A stretch of 64,000 nt of DNA from Nitrospirota bacterium (GCA_030645475.1 JAUSMA010000014.1:124001-188000), one strand, 5' to 3'; positions 29,002-38,220 are shown, numbered from the stretch's first letter. Numbers and translations: made by a program. Notes: generated by a model not told the origin, from the letters alone.

Positions 29002-29832
29002 TCAGTTTGCCACGACTGATTGAAGCCCCTTCGGCAGGAGCCGTGAGAGATCCGTCTGCTTGAGCGCCCGATACTTGGACGTACCAGGAGCCTGGCGCTC
29101 AAGAACGGCACATTCAAGGGTCCGTCCTCCGGCAATACCACGCACATGCGCCATCAGCACGTCGGCACTAGGGACCGGAGCGGTCACTGCACCAGCTTTG
29201 CCGGCAGATGGATCGGACTCAGTCTGTTGATCCGTCTCTTCCTGTTGATGCGCGAGGGAGCCAATGGCCCAGGCTCGCAATGCCAGATCCAATGCCTGCT
29301 CCAACGACAGCGTGGCAGGCGTCTGCTCCTTCAGATAGGCCGTCATCTTCGTCTGGGCAGCTGGAGTGGCCGCCAAGACCGCACAACCGGTCGATTCTTC
29401 AAACGTGCCATCGTAGTTGATCGTCAGGAGCGCATCCTTCTCCGGCTTCACCCCCAACTCGGCGACGAGAATACGCACGATGAACGGCGCCTTATACACT
29501 TCTTCAAACGCCTGCTTAATGACAGGGGCGATGCCGTATTTCACCAGCCTCGATCCCGTCACGTCTGACGGCGAACGGTTAAAGCCTTCGACATGCGCCA
29601 TTTCCAGCAAGCTGAAACGAAGCTTTTCCAAATCCGTGGGATGCCCCATTCCACCTAATGCCAATCGGTCATAGATCTCATAGAGCTTTGCGGTCCCTTT
29701 GCTCACCGTCGTCAGGAGAATGCCTCCATCATAGGTCAGCGCGACAACCGGGCTCCCCTGCTTAAACTGCTCGTCGAGATACTGCCGTCGATTGCCGACG
29801 GCTTCGACCCAGCGATAGGGCTCTTCATACAT
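29002..29832 (-). CDS. prcA: Proteasome alpha subunit
   Basis: 276 residues from ATG 29832 (MYEEPYRWVEAVGNRRQYLDE). The bacterial alpha-ring N-terminus is followed by GSPVVALTYDGGILL and a helix-rich middle. The C-terminal 60 or so residues are low-complexity and Gln/Glu/Ala-rich before a basic tail. It forms the outer rings that gate the 20S core. It overlaps prcB by 8 nt, so translation is probably coupled. Confidence 0.94.
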   Translation of the reverse strand: MYEEPYRWVEAVGNRRQYLDEQFKQGSPVVALTYDGGILLTTVSKGTAKLYEIYDRLALGGMGHPTDLEKLRFSLLEMAHVEGFNRSPSDVTGSRLVKYGIAPVIKQAFEEVYKAPFIVRILVAELGVKPEKDALLTINYDGTFEESTGCAVLAATPAAQTKMTAYLKEQTPATLSLEQALDLALRAWAIGSLAHQQEETDQQTESDPSAGKAGAVTAPVPSADVLMAHVRGIAGGRTLECAVLERQAPGTSKYRALKQTDLSRLLPKGLQSVVAN

Positions 29833-30598
29833 AACGCACCACCTGTGATTCATAGAGGGGTTTCAAGGTCGCGTCCGGCACCGTCTGCACGCCGGCCCCG
29901 GTAATCAACTTGATCACAGGGTAGAGACTCGCCTCCCGATTGACACCGCCGGTCGCCGAGTCGAACTCTGCCGCGCTCGTGAGCAATCGTAGCGCCTGCA
30001 CCATGGCCAGTTCTTCAGGGAGCCGATTGAGGGGCTGATCGCCCCAGGTATTCAGGTAGTGCAAAATGCCTCGAATCGTCGGAGAACCGGAGCCGGACAC
30101 CGCATACTCAACGCCTTCAAACTCCGCCCCCAGGATATCGTAGAAATAGATCTTGGCAGAGCCCTGCTCAAAATCGTAGCCGGCAAACACCGGAACCACC
30201 GCGCCAGTCCCGGCCAAGGCCGCCGGCACATTATCCTTTAAGAGTTTGGAGATCGCTCGCAATTTGCCGTCGAAACTCAATTCCTGCAGCTGCGTTCGCC
30301 GGTAATATTTGAAGGAATGTTCCAGGACCCGCACCATTTCATAGGCAGTCGCAGGCACACCAGCAATCGCCATCACACTGTGCCGGTCGATCTCCAACAC
30401 CTTGTCCGTCCGATCGTACATCACCATATTGCCGGCGGTTGCGCGGCGATCGCCGGCCACCAGGACGCCATCGCGATACTTAAACGCCAAAATCGTCGTG
30501 GCATTCGTCAGCGCATGACCGGTCCCCACCGATGCCGGTACGCCCAGCGTGTAGCCCTGTTCCTTCAACAGCTGAAGAAAATCCCCTTGCATCCCCAT
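29825..30598 (-). CDS. prcB: Proteasome beta subunit
   Basis: 257 residues. A propeptide of about 32 residues ends before the catalytic Thr in NA/TTILAFKYRDGVL. The N-terminal-nucleophile fold is complete, with GDRRAT (the Lys/Asp position region), a VSGSGSP loop and an acidic middle. It provides the peptidase activity of the core particle. It follows UBact after a 96-nt gap filled by two 7-bp-period repeat tracts. Confidence 0.95.
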   Translation of the reverse strand: MGMQGDFLQLLKEQGYTLGVPASVGTGHALTNATTILAFKYRDGVLVAGDRRATAGNMVMYDRTDKVLEIDRHSVMAIAGVPATAYEMVRVLEHSFKYYRRTQLQELSFDGKLRAISKLLKDNVPAALAGTGAVVPVFAGYDFEQGSAKIYFYDILGAEFEGVEYAVSGSGSPTIRGILHYLNTWGDQPLNRLPEELAMVQALRLLTSAAEFDSATGGVNREASLYPVIKLITGAGVQTVPDATLKPLYESQVVRYV

Positions 30599-30611
30599 CG
30601 TGAAAACCCCT

Positions 30612-30692
30612 CGTGAAGCGTGAAACGTGAAGCGTCAGGCGATCAGACCTCTGAATCTACCCCCTCACGCCTAACCCCTTTACCCCTAACGT
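30612..30692. repeat. Two 7-bp-period repeat tracts between UBact and prcB
   Basis: Tract 1 (30612-30646) has CGTGAAG, CGTGAAA, CGTGAAG, CGTCAGG and CGATCAG units, nearly the same as the tract before hisF. Tract 2 (30658-30692) is made of degenerate TAACCCC-like heptamers and ends 2 nt from the UBact stop codon. Confidence 0.7.
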
Positions 30693-30694
30693 CT

Positions 30695-30889
30695 TTATTC
30701 TCCTGTCCGTTGCCGATACCGCTCAGCCTGCTTCGGATCGACCTTGCGCATGCGCTTGAGCAGATTATCCTTGTCCGGCGACCCGGTCTCCGGCCGTTTC
30801 GGCCCGCCACCCTCTTCGGACGGACTCGGCGCCTTCGGCATCGGGCTGCCCGGCCCTTCACGACGTTCCGGCATTGAGCTGTAGTTCAT
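30695..30889 (-). CDS. UBact, ubiquitin-like protein modifier
   Basis: 64-residue intrinsically disordered protein: Pro/Gly/Ser-rich first half (EGPGSPMPKAPSPSEEGGG), a helical DNLLKRMRKVDPKQAERY segment, and a C-terminus of RYRQRTGE. This matches UBact, the Pup-like modifier reported from Gram-negative bacteria with proteasomes, including Nitrospira. It ends in Glu, so it should be ready for ligation without deamidation. ATG 30889 overlaps the dop stop codon by 4 nt and has GGAG upstream; MPERR (five codons later) is an alternative start. Confidence 0.93.
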   Translation of the reverse strand: MNYSSMPERREGPGSPMPKAPSPSEEGGGPKRPETGSPDKDNLLKRMRKVDPKQAERYRQRTGE

Positions 30890-32412
30890 GATCGGGACTC
30901 CATTTCTCTATTCCATGCGTTCAACGCATCCATCGGGGACACCGCCTGCTCGAAGATCTGTGCGCAAGCCTGCACCGCCTGTGGCTCAAAGAGGTCGCCC
31001 ATTTCCAACGTCCGCGGAAGCAAGCCCCCGCTGAACCGGATCCGCTCCCACTGCATCGATTTGATTTGATCCGGAAACCGTCTGATGCAGAGGCCGCGAA
31101 TCCCCCCTCTGGTATCGATCGGGCCAGCGACCAAGGCCGATTCAACGTCCTGTTCCGACGTCATCCGCCAGACCTTCCCCTCTGCCTCAAGCCCGAGAAA
31201 GAGCCCGCGCTCAGGATTCACATTATGGTACTCCAAGTCCAAACTCGCCAGCCAGGGATCGTCCCATCCAATCCGCTCTTCCTGCATAAAGGTTTCCAAG
31301 AGCCAGAGTTTGGTGACCCAATCGAGCTTCCCCACCAATTGCCGTCGATCGCCTGCAAGGAGCCGGAGCGTGTCGGCCCATTCGGACAGGACCCAATCGG
31401 TCTCTGCATCGGTACCGGCCAAATGCTTCTCCGCCGCGAGATAATACTGCTCTTGAATCTCGAGGCCTGTGATGGTGCGGCCATTTCGCTGACGCACCGT
31501 CGCCTTGAGGTTCTGATCGCGAGATAACTGCTTGACCGCGGTGACCGGATGTTCCAATTCAAGCGCCGGCGCCGCGTTGCGCGCGATCAACTCCAACGCC
31601 AATTGCGTCGTCCCGACTTTCAGCGCCGTGCTGTACTCGCACATGTTGGCATCGCCGATGATGAGATGGAGCCTCCGATATTTCTCCCGCACCGCATGCG
31701 GTTCGTCCCTCGTATTCAGAATCGGCCGGTTGTGCATCGTATCGACGCTCAAATCCGTCTCCATGAAGTCGGCCCGCTGAGACAACTGGTACTGGCCCGG
31801 TACAAACCCGCTTTCTTGGCCTTCCACGCCAACCTTGCCCGCTCCGGCAATGACCTGCCGACTCACCAGAAACGGCAACATCCCTGCAGTCAGTGAGGGA
31901 AAGGGAATCGCGCGTGAGACAAGATAGTTGTCATGACAGCCATAACTATGCCCGTGAAAATCCGTATTATTTTTATAGAGCTGCACGGGGGACCCGCCGA
32001 GCACCTGATTGCGCCGCTCCGCCGCCCGCTGGACAATCCGCTCTCCGGCACGGTCGTGGGCAAGGAGCGTTCTCACCGTTCGGCATTCAGGCGTGGAATA
32101 TTCAGGATGTGTATGGTCGTTGTAGAAGCGTGCGCCGTTCGGAAGCACCAGATCGCTCTTCATCTCATGAAACGAAAAAGGCCGATGGGCATCGACCTTG
32201 GCGAACTCGTCTTCTTCTTTATCCTGCTGTAGACCAAGAACCCGAAACCCCCGCGCATCCTCGTGCGGATCTTCGCCGCCATAATCCCAGCGCCGCTCGA
32301 ATGAAGCTGTCAAATGGGCCCGGACCAGCTCCATCGATTCCACCACCGGATCGACCGCATCCTGATCTTCCCTGGTAATCCCGTATTCTGTTTCGATCCC
32401 GTACAGTCGCAT
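30886..32412 (-). CDS. dop: Dop-type depupylase/deamidase homologue for UBact
   Basis: 508 residues from ATG 32412 (MRLYGIETEYGIT). RRWDYGGEDPHEDARGF followed by the acidic Dop loop, SDLVLPNGARFYNDHTHPEYSTPEC and NTRDEPHA are Dop-type rather than PafA-type. Since UBact here already ends in Glu, the likely job is removal of UBact from conjugates. The longer frame reaches into the hairpin repeat upstream and is rejected. Confidence 0.92.
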   Translation of the reverse strand: MRLYGIETEYGITREDQDAVDPVVESMELVRAHLTASFERRWDYGGEDPHEDARGFRVLGLQQDKEEDEFAKVDAHRPFSFHEMKSDLVLPNGARFYNDHTHPEYSTPECRTVRTLLAHDRAGERIVQRAAERRNQVLGGSPVQLYKNNTDFHGHSYGCHDNYLVSRAIPFPSLTAGMLPFLVSRQVIAGAGKVGVEGQESGFVPGQYQLSQRADFMETDLSVDTMHNRPILNTRDEPHAVREKYRRLHLIIGDANMCEYSTALKVGTTQLALELIARNAAPALELEHPVTAVKQLSRDQNLKATVRQRNGRTITGLEIQEQYYLAAEKHLAGTDAETDWVLSEWADTLRLLAGDRRQLVGKLDWVTKLWLLETFMQEERIGWDDPWLASLDLEYHNVNPERGLFLGLEAEGKVWRMTSEQDVESALVAGPIDTRGGIRGLCIRRFPDQIKSMQWERIRFSGGLLPRTLEMGDLFEPQAVQACAQIFEQAVSPMDALNAWNREMESRS

Positions 32413-32453
32413 CTTCGTTTCCGTCACCCACTCCGTCTCAAGGACAGATTGAC

Positions 32454-32548
32454 GGCAGATGGCTGGGGTGCTCTCGACTGCGCCCATCGAGCGAGCACAT
32501 GCTGATCGTGCGCGCTCTGGGAGCAAAGAGAGCCCCCTGCCATCTGCC
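32454..32548. repeat. Hairpin repeat family 1, copy between ARC and dop
   Basis: Full copy. The outer stem GGCAGATGGC... pairs with ...GCCATCTGCC; the boxes are ACTGCGCCCATCGAGCGA and GCGCGCTCTGGGAGCAAA. Compared with the commonest form, GAAC/GTTC has become GAGC/GCTC and CGCA/TGCG has become CCCA/TGGG, both compensated. It starts 3 nt after the ARC stop codon on the minus strand. Confidence 0.88.
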
Positions 32549-32551
32549 CAC

Positions 32552-34309
32552 TTAAATAATCTGTCCCACCAACTTCTCTTCTGCCTGCCGCCCTCTCCGG
32601 AACGAAGAGACTCCTACGACTTGCTCCGGATGGTGATCGAGGAGCTTCAGCCATTCTTCCGCCGCATCGTCGGGCGGCAACATCTCACCCTCCCGGAATT
32701 CTGCATGCACGGAATTCACCAGATCGTCCAGCGTCATGCCCCCCTGGTCTGACCCGCCTGCCGCAATCACCCGCTCGATCGCCTGTTCCTTGGCCCGCTG
32801 AACGATCGAAGCCAGGATCGCCCCGCTGACCAGATCGCTCCGATAGAGGACCTTATTCTGTCCGCTTCGGAGTCTGATCGACAGCAGCCGATTCTCATCG
32901 TTGCGCGAGAACACCGCTGAGAGCGCATGCTCGACAAGGTCGGCAGAGGCCTTCTTGCGGTCCCCGCCATGTTGATCTACCCATTGCCGATCCAGCGGCA
33001 GATCATCCGTCAGGTACACGTTCAGAATCGCGCCCGCAGACTCACGATTCGGGCGGCTCACCTTAATCTTGCGGTCGATACGCCCAGGCCGCAGCACGGC
33101 CGGATCGATGAGATCCGGGCGATTCGACGCCAGAATGATCACCACATCGTGCAGCGACTCGATCCCGTCCATCTCAGAACAGAACATCGGCACCAGGGTG
33201 CTGGAAATATTGAATGAGCGAGACGCCCGTCTCGTGCCGAGCACCGATTCCGCCTCGTCGATGAAAATAAAGGGCAAGGCCCCTTCTTTCCGGCGGGCAC
33301 GGGCCTGGGCGAAGAGATCGCGGACCATCCGCTCCGATTCTCCCAACCACATATTCAGAATCTCAGGCCCCTTGATATGGAGGAACGCCCCGCGAGTCAC
33401 CGGCGGCTTGTCCCCCTTCGCACCGGCTGTCGCCTGGGTCGACGCTCCCACCAGCTTCGAAAGACTGGCGGCGGCCGCCTGCCCGATCAGGGTCTTTCCG
33501 CAGCCGGGCGGGCCATACAATAAAAAACCCTTCGGTTGCGTAAACTTGAACCGCTGAAAGGTGTCCGCATGGAGCAGGGGATATTCGATGGCCTTTTTAA
33601 TGGCCGCAATGGCTTCCGTTTGTCCGCCGATCTGCTCCCAGGTCACAGTGGGCACTTCGTCGAGGAGGTGAGACGTGGCTTTCCGATCCTCCATCTTTTC
33701 AATCGCCACATGGAGGCTGGGATCGATGCGTACTTCATCGCCGGCCTTCAAGTCCACACCGGCAAGGTCGCTCGACCGCTGAAGGATCAAGACCTGCCGC
33801 CCCATCTCATGCTCAAAACGAAGCCGCCCGTCCCCCAGGACTTCCGCCACTTTGAACACCGGCCCATTGCGGTCATACCCCAAGACCTTGATCACCGCAT
33901 AGGCATCGTTGACCAATATCTGAGCACCGATCTTCAATTCGGCAGCCTGCACCCGCGGGTCGACCGACGCATAATACTCCGCGCCTCCCACCAGGATGCG
34001 CGCGAGGCCTTCACCAGGCACTTCAAGCAGGGTACCGACACGATTGGCCGGTGCCGTCAGCTTGGCGATGACGTCGGCCACTTTTTTCAGCTCGACGTCC
34101 CGTTGCTGCTGCGCCGCTTGCCCAAGGATCATGGTATGGCGCAGTTTGTAGAGAATCTTCTGGCGGGGATCACTCTCGGGAAATAAAGCGAGACATTCTT
34201 CTAAGAGTTCAAGTGGATCGGATCCCACACCCTTCGCGGGACTCGCAACATCCCCTGTCTTCCCGTTGGGCTCCGGGTCCTGTGGCTTACTCGATCGGCG
34301 ATCGCTCAT
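32552..34309 (-). CDS. Proteasome-associated AAA ATPase (ARC/Mpa type)
   Basis: 585 residues. The order is: disordered N-terminus, a coiled coil (about 45-85) that should bind the modifier, double OB domains (about 95-230), and an AAA module with Walker A GPPGCGKT and Walker B FIFIDEAES plus the second region of homology ILASNRPDLIDPAVLRPGR. It unfolds tagged proteins and feeds the core. The C-terminus is VGQII rather than the GQYL-type tail used by Mpa to dock on the alpha ring. ATG has GGAGG upstream. Confidence 0.93.
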   Translation of the reverse strand: MSDRRSSKPQDPEPNGKTGDVASPAKGVGSDPLELLEECLALFPESDPRQKILYKLRHTMILGQAAQQQRDVELKKVADVIAKLTAPANRVGTLLEVPGEGLARILVGGAEYYASVDPRVQAAELKIGAQILVNDAYAVIKVLGYDRNGPVFKVAEVLGDGRLRFEHEMGRQVLILQRSSDLAGVDLKAGDEVRIDPSLHVAIEKMEDRKATSHLLDEVPTVTWEQIGGQTEAIAAIKKAIEYPLLHADTFQRFKFTQPKGFLLYGPPGCGKTLIGQAAAASLSKLVGASTQATAGAKGDKPPVTRGAFLHIKGPEILNMWLGESERMVRDLFAQARARRKEGALPFIFIDEAESVLGTRRASRSFNISSTLVPMFCSEMDGIESLHDVVIILASNRPDLIDPAVLRPGRIDRKIKVSRPNRESAGAILNVYLTDDLPLDRQWVDQHGGDRKKASADLVEHALSAVFSRNDENRLLSIRLRSGQNKVLYRSDLVSGAILASIVQRAKEQAIERVIAAGGSDQGGMTLDDLVNSVHAEFREGEMLPPDDAAEEWLKLLDHHPEQVVGVSSFRRGRQAEEKLVGQII

Positions 34310-34383
34310 CAGTGGTCCTCCATACCGAACAGATTCATGATCCTAGCATAGCCGCCGTTCGGATTACCGCTTATCACTGCCGC

Positions 34384-35505
34384 TCAATTGACGGCTTGGA
34401 GGGTCACGGAGACGCGTTCCCGATTGGTTCCCCGTAGGATCTCAACCGTCACCTGGTCGTTGACTTTGTGCCGTTCCATGACATCCATCAGTTCGTCCAA
34501 AGTTGCAACTGGCTTGCCGTCGACTGCCGTGATGATGTCGCCCAATTCCACCCGTCCGGTGGCGGTTTCACGCGCCCCCTTCAGCCCGGCCAGCTCCGCT
34601 CCGCTTCCACGCGACACCTTCCCGATAATCAGCCCCTTGATGCCCCACCGCTTCGCCATCGCATCGGGAATGAGCGAAACTCCAAGCCCCGGGCGGATGA
34701 GTTTGCCATGCTTGATCAACTCCGGCACGATCCGATTGACCGTGTCGACCGGCACCGCAAAGCCGATTCCCGCGAAGGCCCCGCTGGGGCTCATAATCTG
34801 GGTGTTCACGCCGATCAACCGCCCGGCGCTATCGAGGAGCGGCCCGCCGGAGTTGCCAGGGTTGATGGCGGCATCGGTCTGAATGACGCCTTCGATCGTC
34901 CGATTCGTCAAGGACTTGATCGTTCGACCCAGCGCACTCACGACGCCGGTCGTCAGCGTATGATCGAGGCCGAACGGATTCCCGATCGCCAAGACTTTCT
35001 GTCCGACACGTAAATCCTGCGACATCCCGACGGTGAGGGGCGACAGCGTCTCTTCCGGTGCACGAATCTGCAGCACCGCCACATCGTGATCGGGGTCGGC
35101 GCCGATGAGCGTGGCCTTATGCTCCGTCCGGTCTGCCAAGGTCACCGTGATCGAATTCGCCCCGTAGACGACATGAAAATTGGTGACGATGTGCCCCTGC
35201 TTATTCCAGACGAATCCCGTTCCGGAACCTTGTGGGGTTTCAAAAAGATTAAACGACCAGGGGTCTCGTTGAATCGCGGTGTTGGCGATAAAGACCACGG
35301 ATTTGGTCGCCCGCTCGAACACGGCCATGGTGGCCCGCTCATCCGCGCCCAACTCGGCGGGCAAGGGTGTTACCACGCGCGGCTTGCCTTCAGGCCCGTC
35401 GTAGGACCCGCCCAGCGGCTTCCCCCACTCCGCCATCGACAGGGCAGGCCAGAGGCTGACGAGCAAGATTCCCGAGATCAAGACTCGCCCCTGCATCGCC
35501 ATCAT
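34384..35505 (-). CDS. DegP/HtrA-like periplasmic serine protease
   Basis: 373 residues with a signal peptide (about 1-26). Trypsin-like triad: His in HIVTNFHVVYG, Asp in DPDHDVAVLQI, Ser in NPGNSGGPL. A single C-terminal PDZ domain (about 270-370), so it resembles DegS/HhoA in layout. It serves envelope protein quality control. Its ATG overlaps the yjbQ stop codon by 4 nt, and it lies 74 nt before the ARC gene in the same direction. Confidence 0.94.
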   Translation of the reverse strand: MMAMQGRVLISGILLVSLWPALSMAEWGKPLGGSYDGPEGKPRVVTPLPAELGADERATMAVFERATKSVVFIANTAIQRDPWSFNLFETPQGSGTGFVWNKQGHIVTNFHVVYGANSITVTLADRTEHKATLIGADPDHDVAVLQIRAPEETLSPLTVGMSQDLRVGQKVLAIGNPFGLDHTLTTGVVSALGRTIKSLTNRTIEGVIQTDAAINPGNSGGPLLDSAGRLIGVNTQIMSPSGAFAGIGFAVPVDTVNRIVPELIKHGKLIRPGLGVSLIPDAMAKRWGIKGLIIGKVSRGSGAELAGLKGARETATGRVELGDIITAVDGKPVATLDELMDVMERHKVNDQVTVEILRGTNRERVSVTLQAVN

Positions 35506-35924
35506 TCACCCATGATCTGGATAATGAGTTCCCTGGTGCGAGGCTTGGTATCAAAATCGACGAGGACGACCTGTTGCCATGTCCCCAGCAACATTGCCCC
35601 GTCGAGGAAGGGAATGGTGACCGACGGCCCTTGGAGCTGACCTCGCAGATGACTGTGCCCGTTGTCCTCCCCGGCATTTCTCGTATTGTGCTGCCAGGCT
35701 GGATCGGCCGGCACCGCCCGATCCCAGAATGCTTTGGTATCGGCCCTGATCCCCGGTTCATCTTCAATGATCATCACCGACGCCGTTGTGTGCTTCACAA
35801 ATACCGTCACGATCCCGGCCAGCAGCTTCGTGCCGGCGAGGGCGTCAGCCACGGCTTTCGTCATATTTTCGACCTGGCTGTTCCCCTGCATGGGGAGACG
35901 CAAGGAGACCGTTTTCACCGCCAT
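35502..35924 (-). CDS. YjbQ family protein (UPF0047)
   Basis: 140 residues from ATG 35924 (MAVKTVSLRLPMQG). The conserved segments are VFVKHTTASVMIIEDEPG, HNTRNAGEDNGHSHLRGQL and the C-terminal GTWQQVVLVDFD. The His-rich site is that of YjbQ, reported to have weak thiamine phosphate synthase activity; its true role is not settled. It is coupled to the downstream protease gene by overlap and follows the HD gene by 1 nt. Confidence 0.9.
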   Translation of the reverse strand: MAVKTVSLRLPMQGNSQVENMTKAVADALAGTKLLAGIVTVFVKHTTASVMIIEDEPGIRADTKAFWDRAVPADPAWQHNTRNAGEDNGHSHLRGQLQGPSVTIPFLDGAMLLGTWQQVVLVDFDTKPRTRELIIQIMGE

Positions 35925-35925
35925 A

Positions 35926-36792
35926 TTATGCCTCCATCGCCCGGAGGGCTCGTCGCTCGCCACTCGTGAAGGCACAGCCGCGAGCCTCCTCCAGAATTGC
36001 ATCGAACTCGCCTTGCGCCGTCAACCGGCGTAACGCCTCCATCACCGCGCTGCTCAAAATGCCCTCCGCCCGCAACGTCTCCAAATAGGCAAAGGCATCG
36101 ATCAACGTTTCCTTGTTCCGCACATAATAATCCCTGCCGCGCCGCTGATTGCTGTAGGCTTCAAATTGCTCGCAGGCGACGAGAATCTCCGCCAACTGCC
36201 GCACCCAGGGTTTGGCCACCGCCAGTTTCTCAGGGTAGTAATAATAGAGCATCACCTGCTGCATCCACGGCACCCACGTGATCCCCATCCGCTTGATGGC
36301 AGGCCGAACCAGACGCAGCCGGCGGGCCAGCCGCCGCGCATAACCCAACCGCATCTCGACCTGCTCCTTCGCCCAAGCGGTCATCGGGATGCCGTCGGCT
36401 TCAAGATCCTGTCCATAACAACGGAGAAAGGCCTCCGTCTCTCGTCCGTAGGACGTGTATTGATGGACCGCTCTCCATTCCCGAGGTCTCGTCGGAATCC
36501 CTCGTTCCTTGGCCCAGGACCAGATCCTCCCGAAGAGTTGGCGATCGAGCCCGGCACGGCCCAGATCATGTAGCAAACAGGCGATCTGATACTGGCGGAC
36601 CCGCTCAGGCCCATGGCCCAGAGCCGCAGCGACCGCGGCGCACATCCGCGCCGTTCGAATGGCATGCGGCCGATCGTACCCGCGAATGATCCGGCCAGGG
36701 TGAAGCGGATGCGGGTAGTCGTAGAGCGCCATGAGCGGCGTGACAAGAGCGCGGGGAACCAAGAGCGGAGCGCGTCGTGAAATAGATGTCAT
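35926..36792 (-). CDS. HD-domain phosphohydrolase
   Basis: 288 residues. The metal site shows RPHAIRTARMCAAVA and the HD pair in CLLHDLGRAGLD (about 92-103), followed by a HQYTSYG segment. The region resembles the HD-GYP-related group, but the GYP motif is not clear. ATG 36792 is the longest start; ATG 36732 gives a tidier N-terminus (MALYDYPHPL). It heads the HD > yjbQ > protease group. Confidence 0.78.
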   Translation of the reverse strand: MTSISRRAPLLVPRALVTPLMALYDYPHPLHPGRIIRGYDRPHAIRTARMCAAVAAALGHGPERVRQYQIACLLHDLGRAGLDRQLFGRIWSWAKERGIPTRPREWRAVHQYTSYGRETEAFLRCYGQDLEADGIPMTAWAKEQVEMRLGYARRLARRLRLVRPAIKRMGITWVPWMQQVMLYYYYPEKLAVAKPWVRQLAEILVACEQFEAYSNQRRGRDYYVRNKETLIDAFAYLETLRAEGILSSAVMEALRRLTAQGEFDAILEEARGCAFTSGERRALRAMEA

Positions 36793-36962
36793 GTGTGGTG
36801 ACGTGGAAGGGTTGAGCGCAACGGATACTCTTGCGAGGATAGCGTTCGTGGAAAGAGCCTGTCAAGGCGCGCAGGGCAACAAAGGCTCGCCCAACGCCGC
36901 GATCTTTGTTATGCTCAACCCAGGCACGCGCGCGTCGCGTCGCGCAATCCGGGGAAGCAACC

Positions 36963-37607
36963 ATGTCGAGACACAGGGCAGTCTGGCAGCTGACAGTGGC
37001 AGCGATTCTCCTCAGTCTATCCTGGCCACTGGCGCCGGCATGCCACGCCAGCCCGCTGGATCAACTCACGGATGTCACCGACAAAGCCGCCGTCGTCATT
37101 ACCCTCAAGGGACGGGATAACTTCAACAGCGAGTACCGCTACGATGTGAGCGTCAAGAACCTCTCTGCCGATACACTCATCAGCGATTCCCTGTTTATCG
37201 TCCTCGACAAGGTGACGAACATCGGTGGAGAATCCCGGGAAAACTTAAACAGCGATACCATCCTGAGCCGCATGGACGTCCTGGGGCAGGATGGAGAAAC
37301 GCAGGACGGGAAACCCTATTTCCAAATCCCGGCTGGGTCGGCGCCTGACCTGCTGCCCCATGGTCTAAGCCTCCCGGCCAGCGTACGCCTCCGCAATAAA
37401 GATTACATGATCGTCTTCACCCCCTCGTTCAAGGTGTTCGGACTCAAACGACCGCCGCCAGAACCCAAACAACCCCAGGCTGCCTCGTCCCAGCCGGGAA
37501 CGAGTCCGACAACAGCCAGCCGCAATTCCGTCGACAAGCTGATTCAGCTGTTGATCAAAAAGGGCGTGGTCACAGAAGAGGAATGGCGTAAGGCCAGCCA
37601 GCCATGA
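36963..37607 (+). CDS. Secreted protein of unknown function
   Basis: 214 residues from ATG 36963 with a signal peptide ending near CHA/SPLDQL. The central domain (about 40-155) is beta-rich with alternating NFNSEYRYDVSVKNLSADTL and LPASVRLRNKDYMIVFTPSF, like an immunoglobulin-type fold. A Pro/Gln/Ser linker and a C-terminal helix, SVDKLIQLLIKKGVVTEEEW, follow; that last element resembles the short SHOCT-like oligomerisation motif. The stop codon overlaps the HIT gene by 4 nt. Confidence 0.75.
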   Translation: MSRHRAVWQLTVAAILLSLSWPLAPACHASPLDQLTDVTDKAAVVITLKGRDNFNSEYRYDVSVKNLSADTLISDSLFIVLDKVTNIGGESRENLNSDTILSRMDVLGQDGETQDGKPYFQIPAGSAPDLLPHGLSLPASVRLRNKDYMIVFTPSFKVFGLKRPPPEPKQPQAASSQPGTSPTTASRNSVDKLIQLLIKKGVVTEEEWRKASQP

Positions 37608-38056
37608 CCGACCCTACGTGCAAAGCCTGCCAAGGCACCTGGCCCAGAGAAGACAATTTCATCGCCGATCTCGGCCTCGCCAAGGCCTATCTGCATCAGG
37701 ATCAATTCTTTCCTGGCTGGACCGTCATCGTCTTCAAACGCCATGCAACAGAGTTATTTCACCTGGCTCCCACGGAACGAATTATGCTGATGGAGGAAGT
37801 GAACCTCATCGCCAAAGTTGTCGCGCAGGTCTATGAGGCCAAGAAGATCAATTACGAACTCCTCGGCAATCAACTTCCCCACATCCACTGGCATGTGATT
37901 CCCCGACTGCATACCGACCCGGCCCCGCTTGAGCCGGTCTGGCGAATCACGCATGACGTCGCACCATTGACGCCACCCGACTTGCAGCAGCAGATCCATC
38001 GGATTCAGACAGAGCTCAGACGCTCACCGGACCTGCCCACGCCGGATCTCCCCTAG
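37604..38056 (+). CDS. HIT-family hydrolase
   Basis: 150 residues with the triad HIHWHVIPR at about residues 88-96. The N-terminal Cys pair (CKAC) suggests a zinc site as in GalT-like HIT proteins. It is distinct from the HinT-type protein near the his genes. It is translationally coupled to the secreted protein upstream by an ATGA overlap. Confidence 0.9.
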   Translation: MTDPTCKACQGTWPREDNFIADLGLAKAYLHQDQFFPGWTVIVFKRHATELFHLAPTERIMLMEEVNLIAKVVAQVYEAKKINYELLGNQLPHIHWHVIPRLHTDPAPLEPVWRITHDVAPLTPPDLQQQIHRIQTELRRSPDLPTPDLP

Positions 38057-38220
38057 CAGGTAGTTGACAAACTACTACGCCACTGCAGAGATGTGCATAC
38101 TAGAACAGTTGCAGATGCTGTCAGAAGTCGTCGCAGGCTGCAGGCCGGGAGCTGTTCCCACTCATCCCAATACGTTATACTATCGGCCTCGTCACCGCAG
38201 CTGGAGGGCCACACGATTCA

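Noticed and set aside
28167-29063. 298-codon plus-strand frame opposite pafA
   Set aside because: Antisense to pafA with no independent support.
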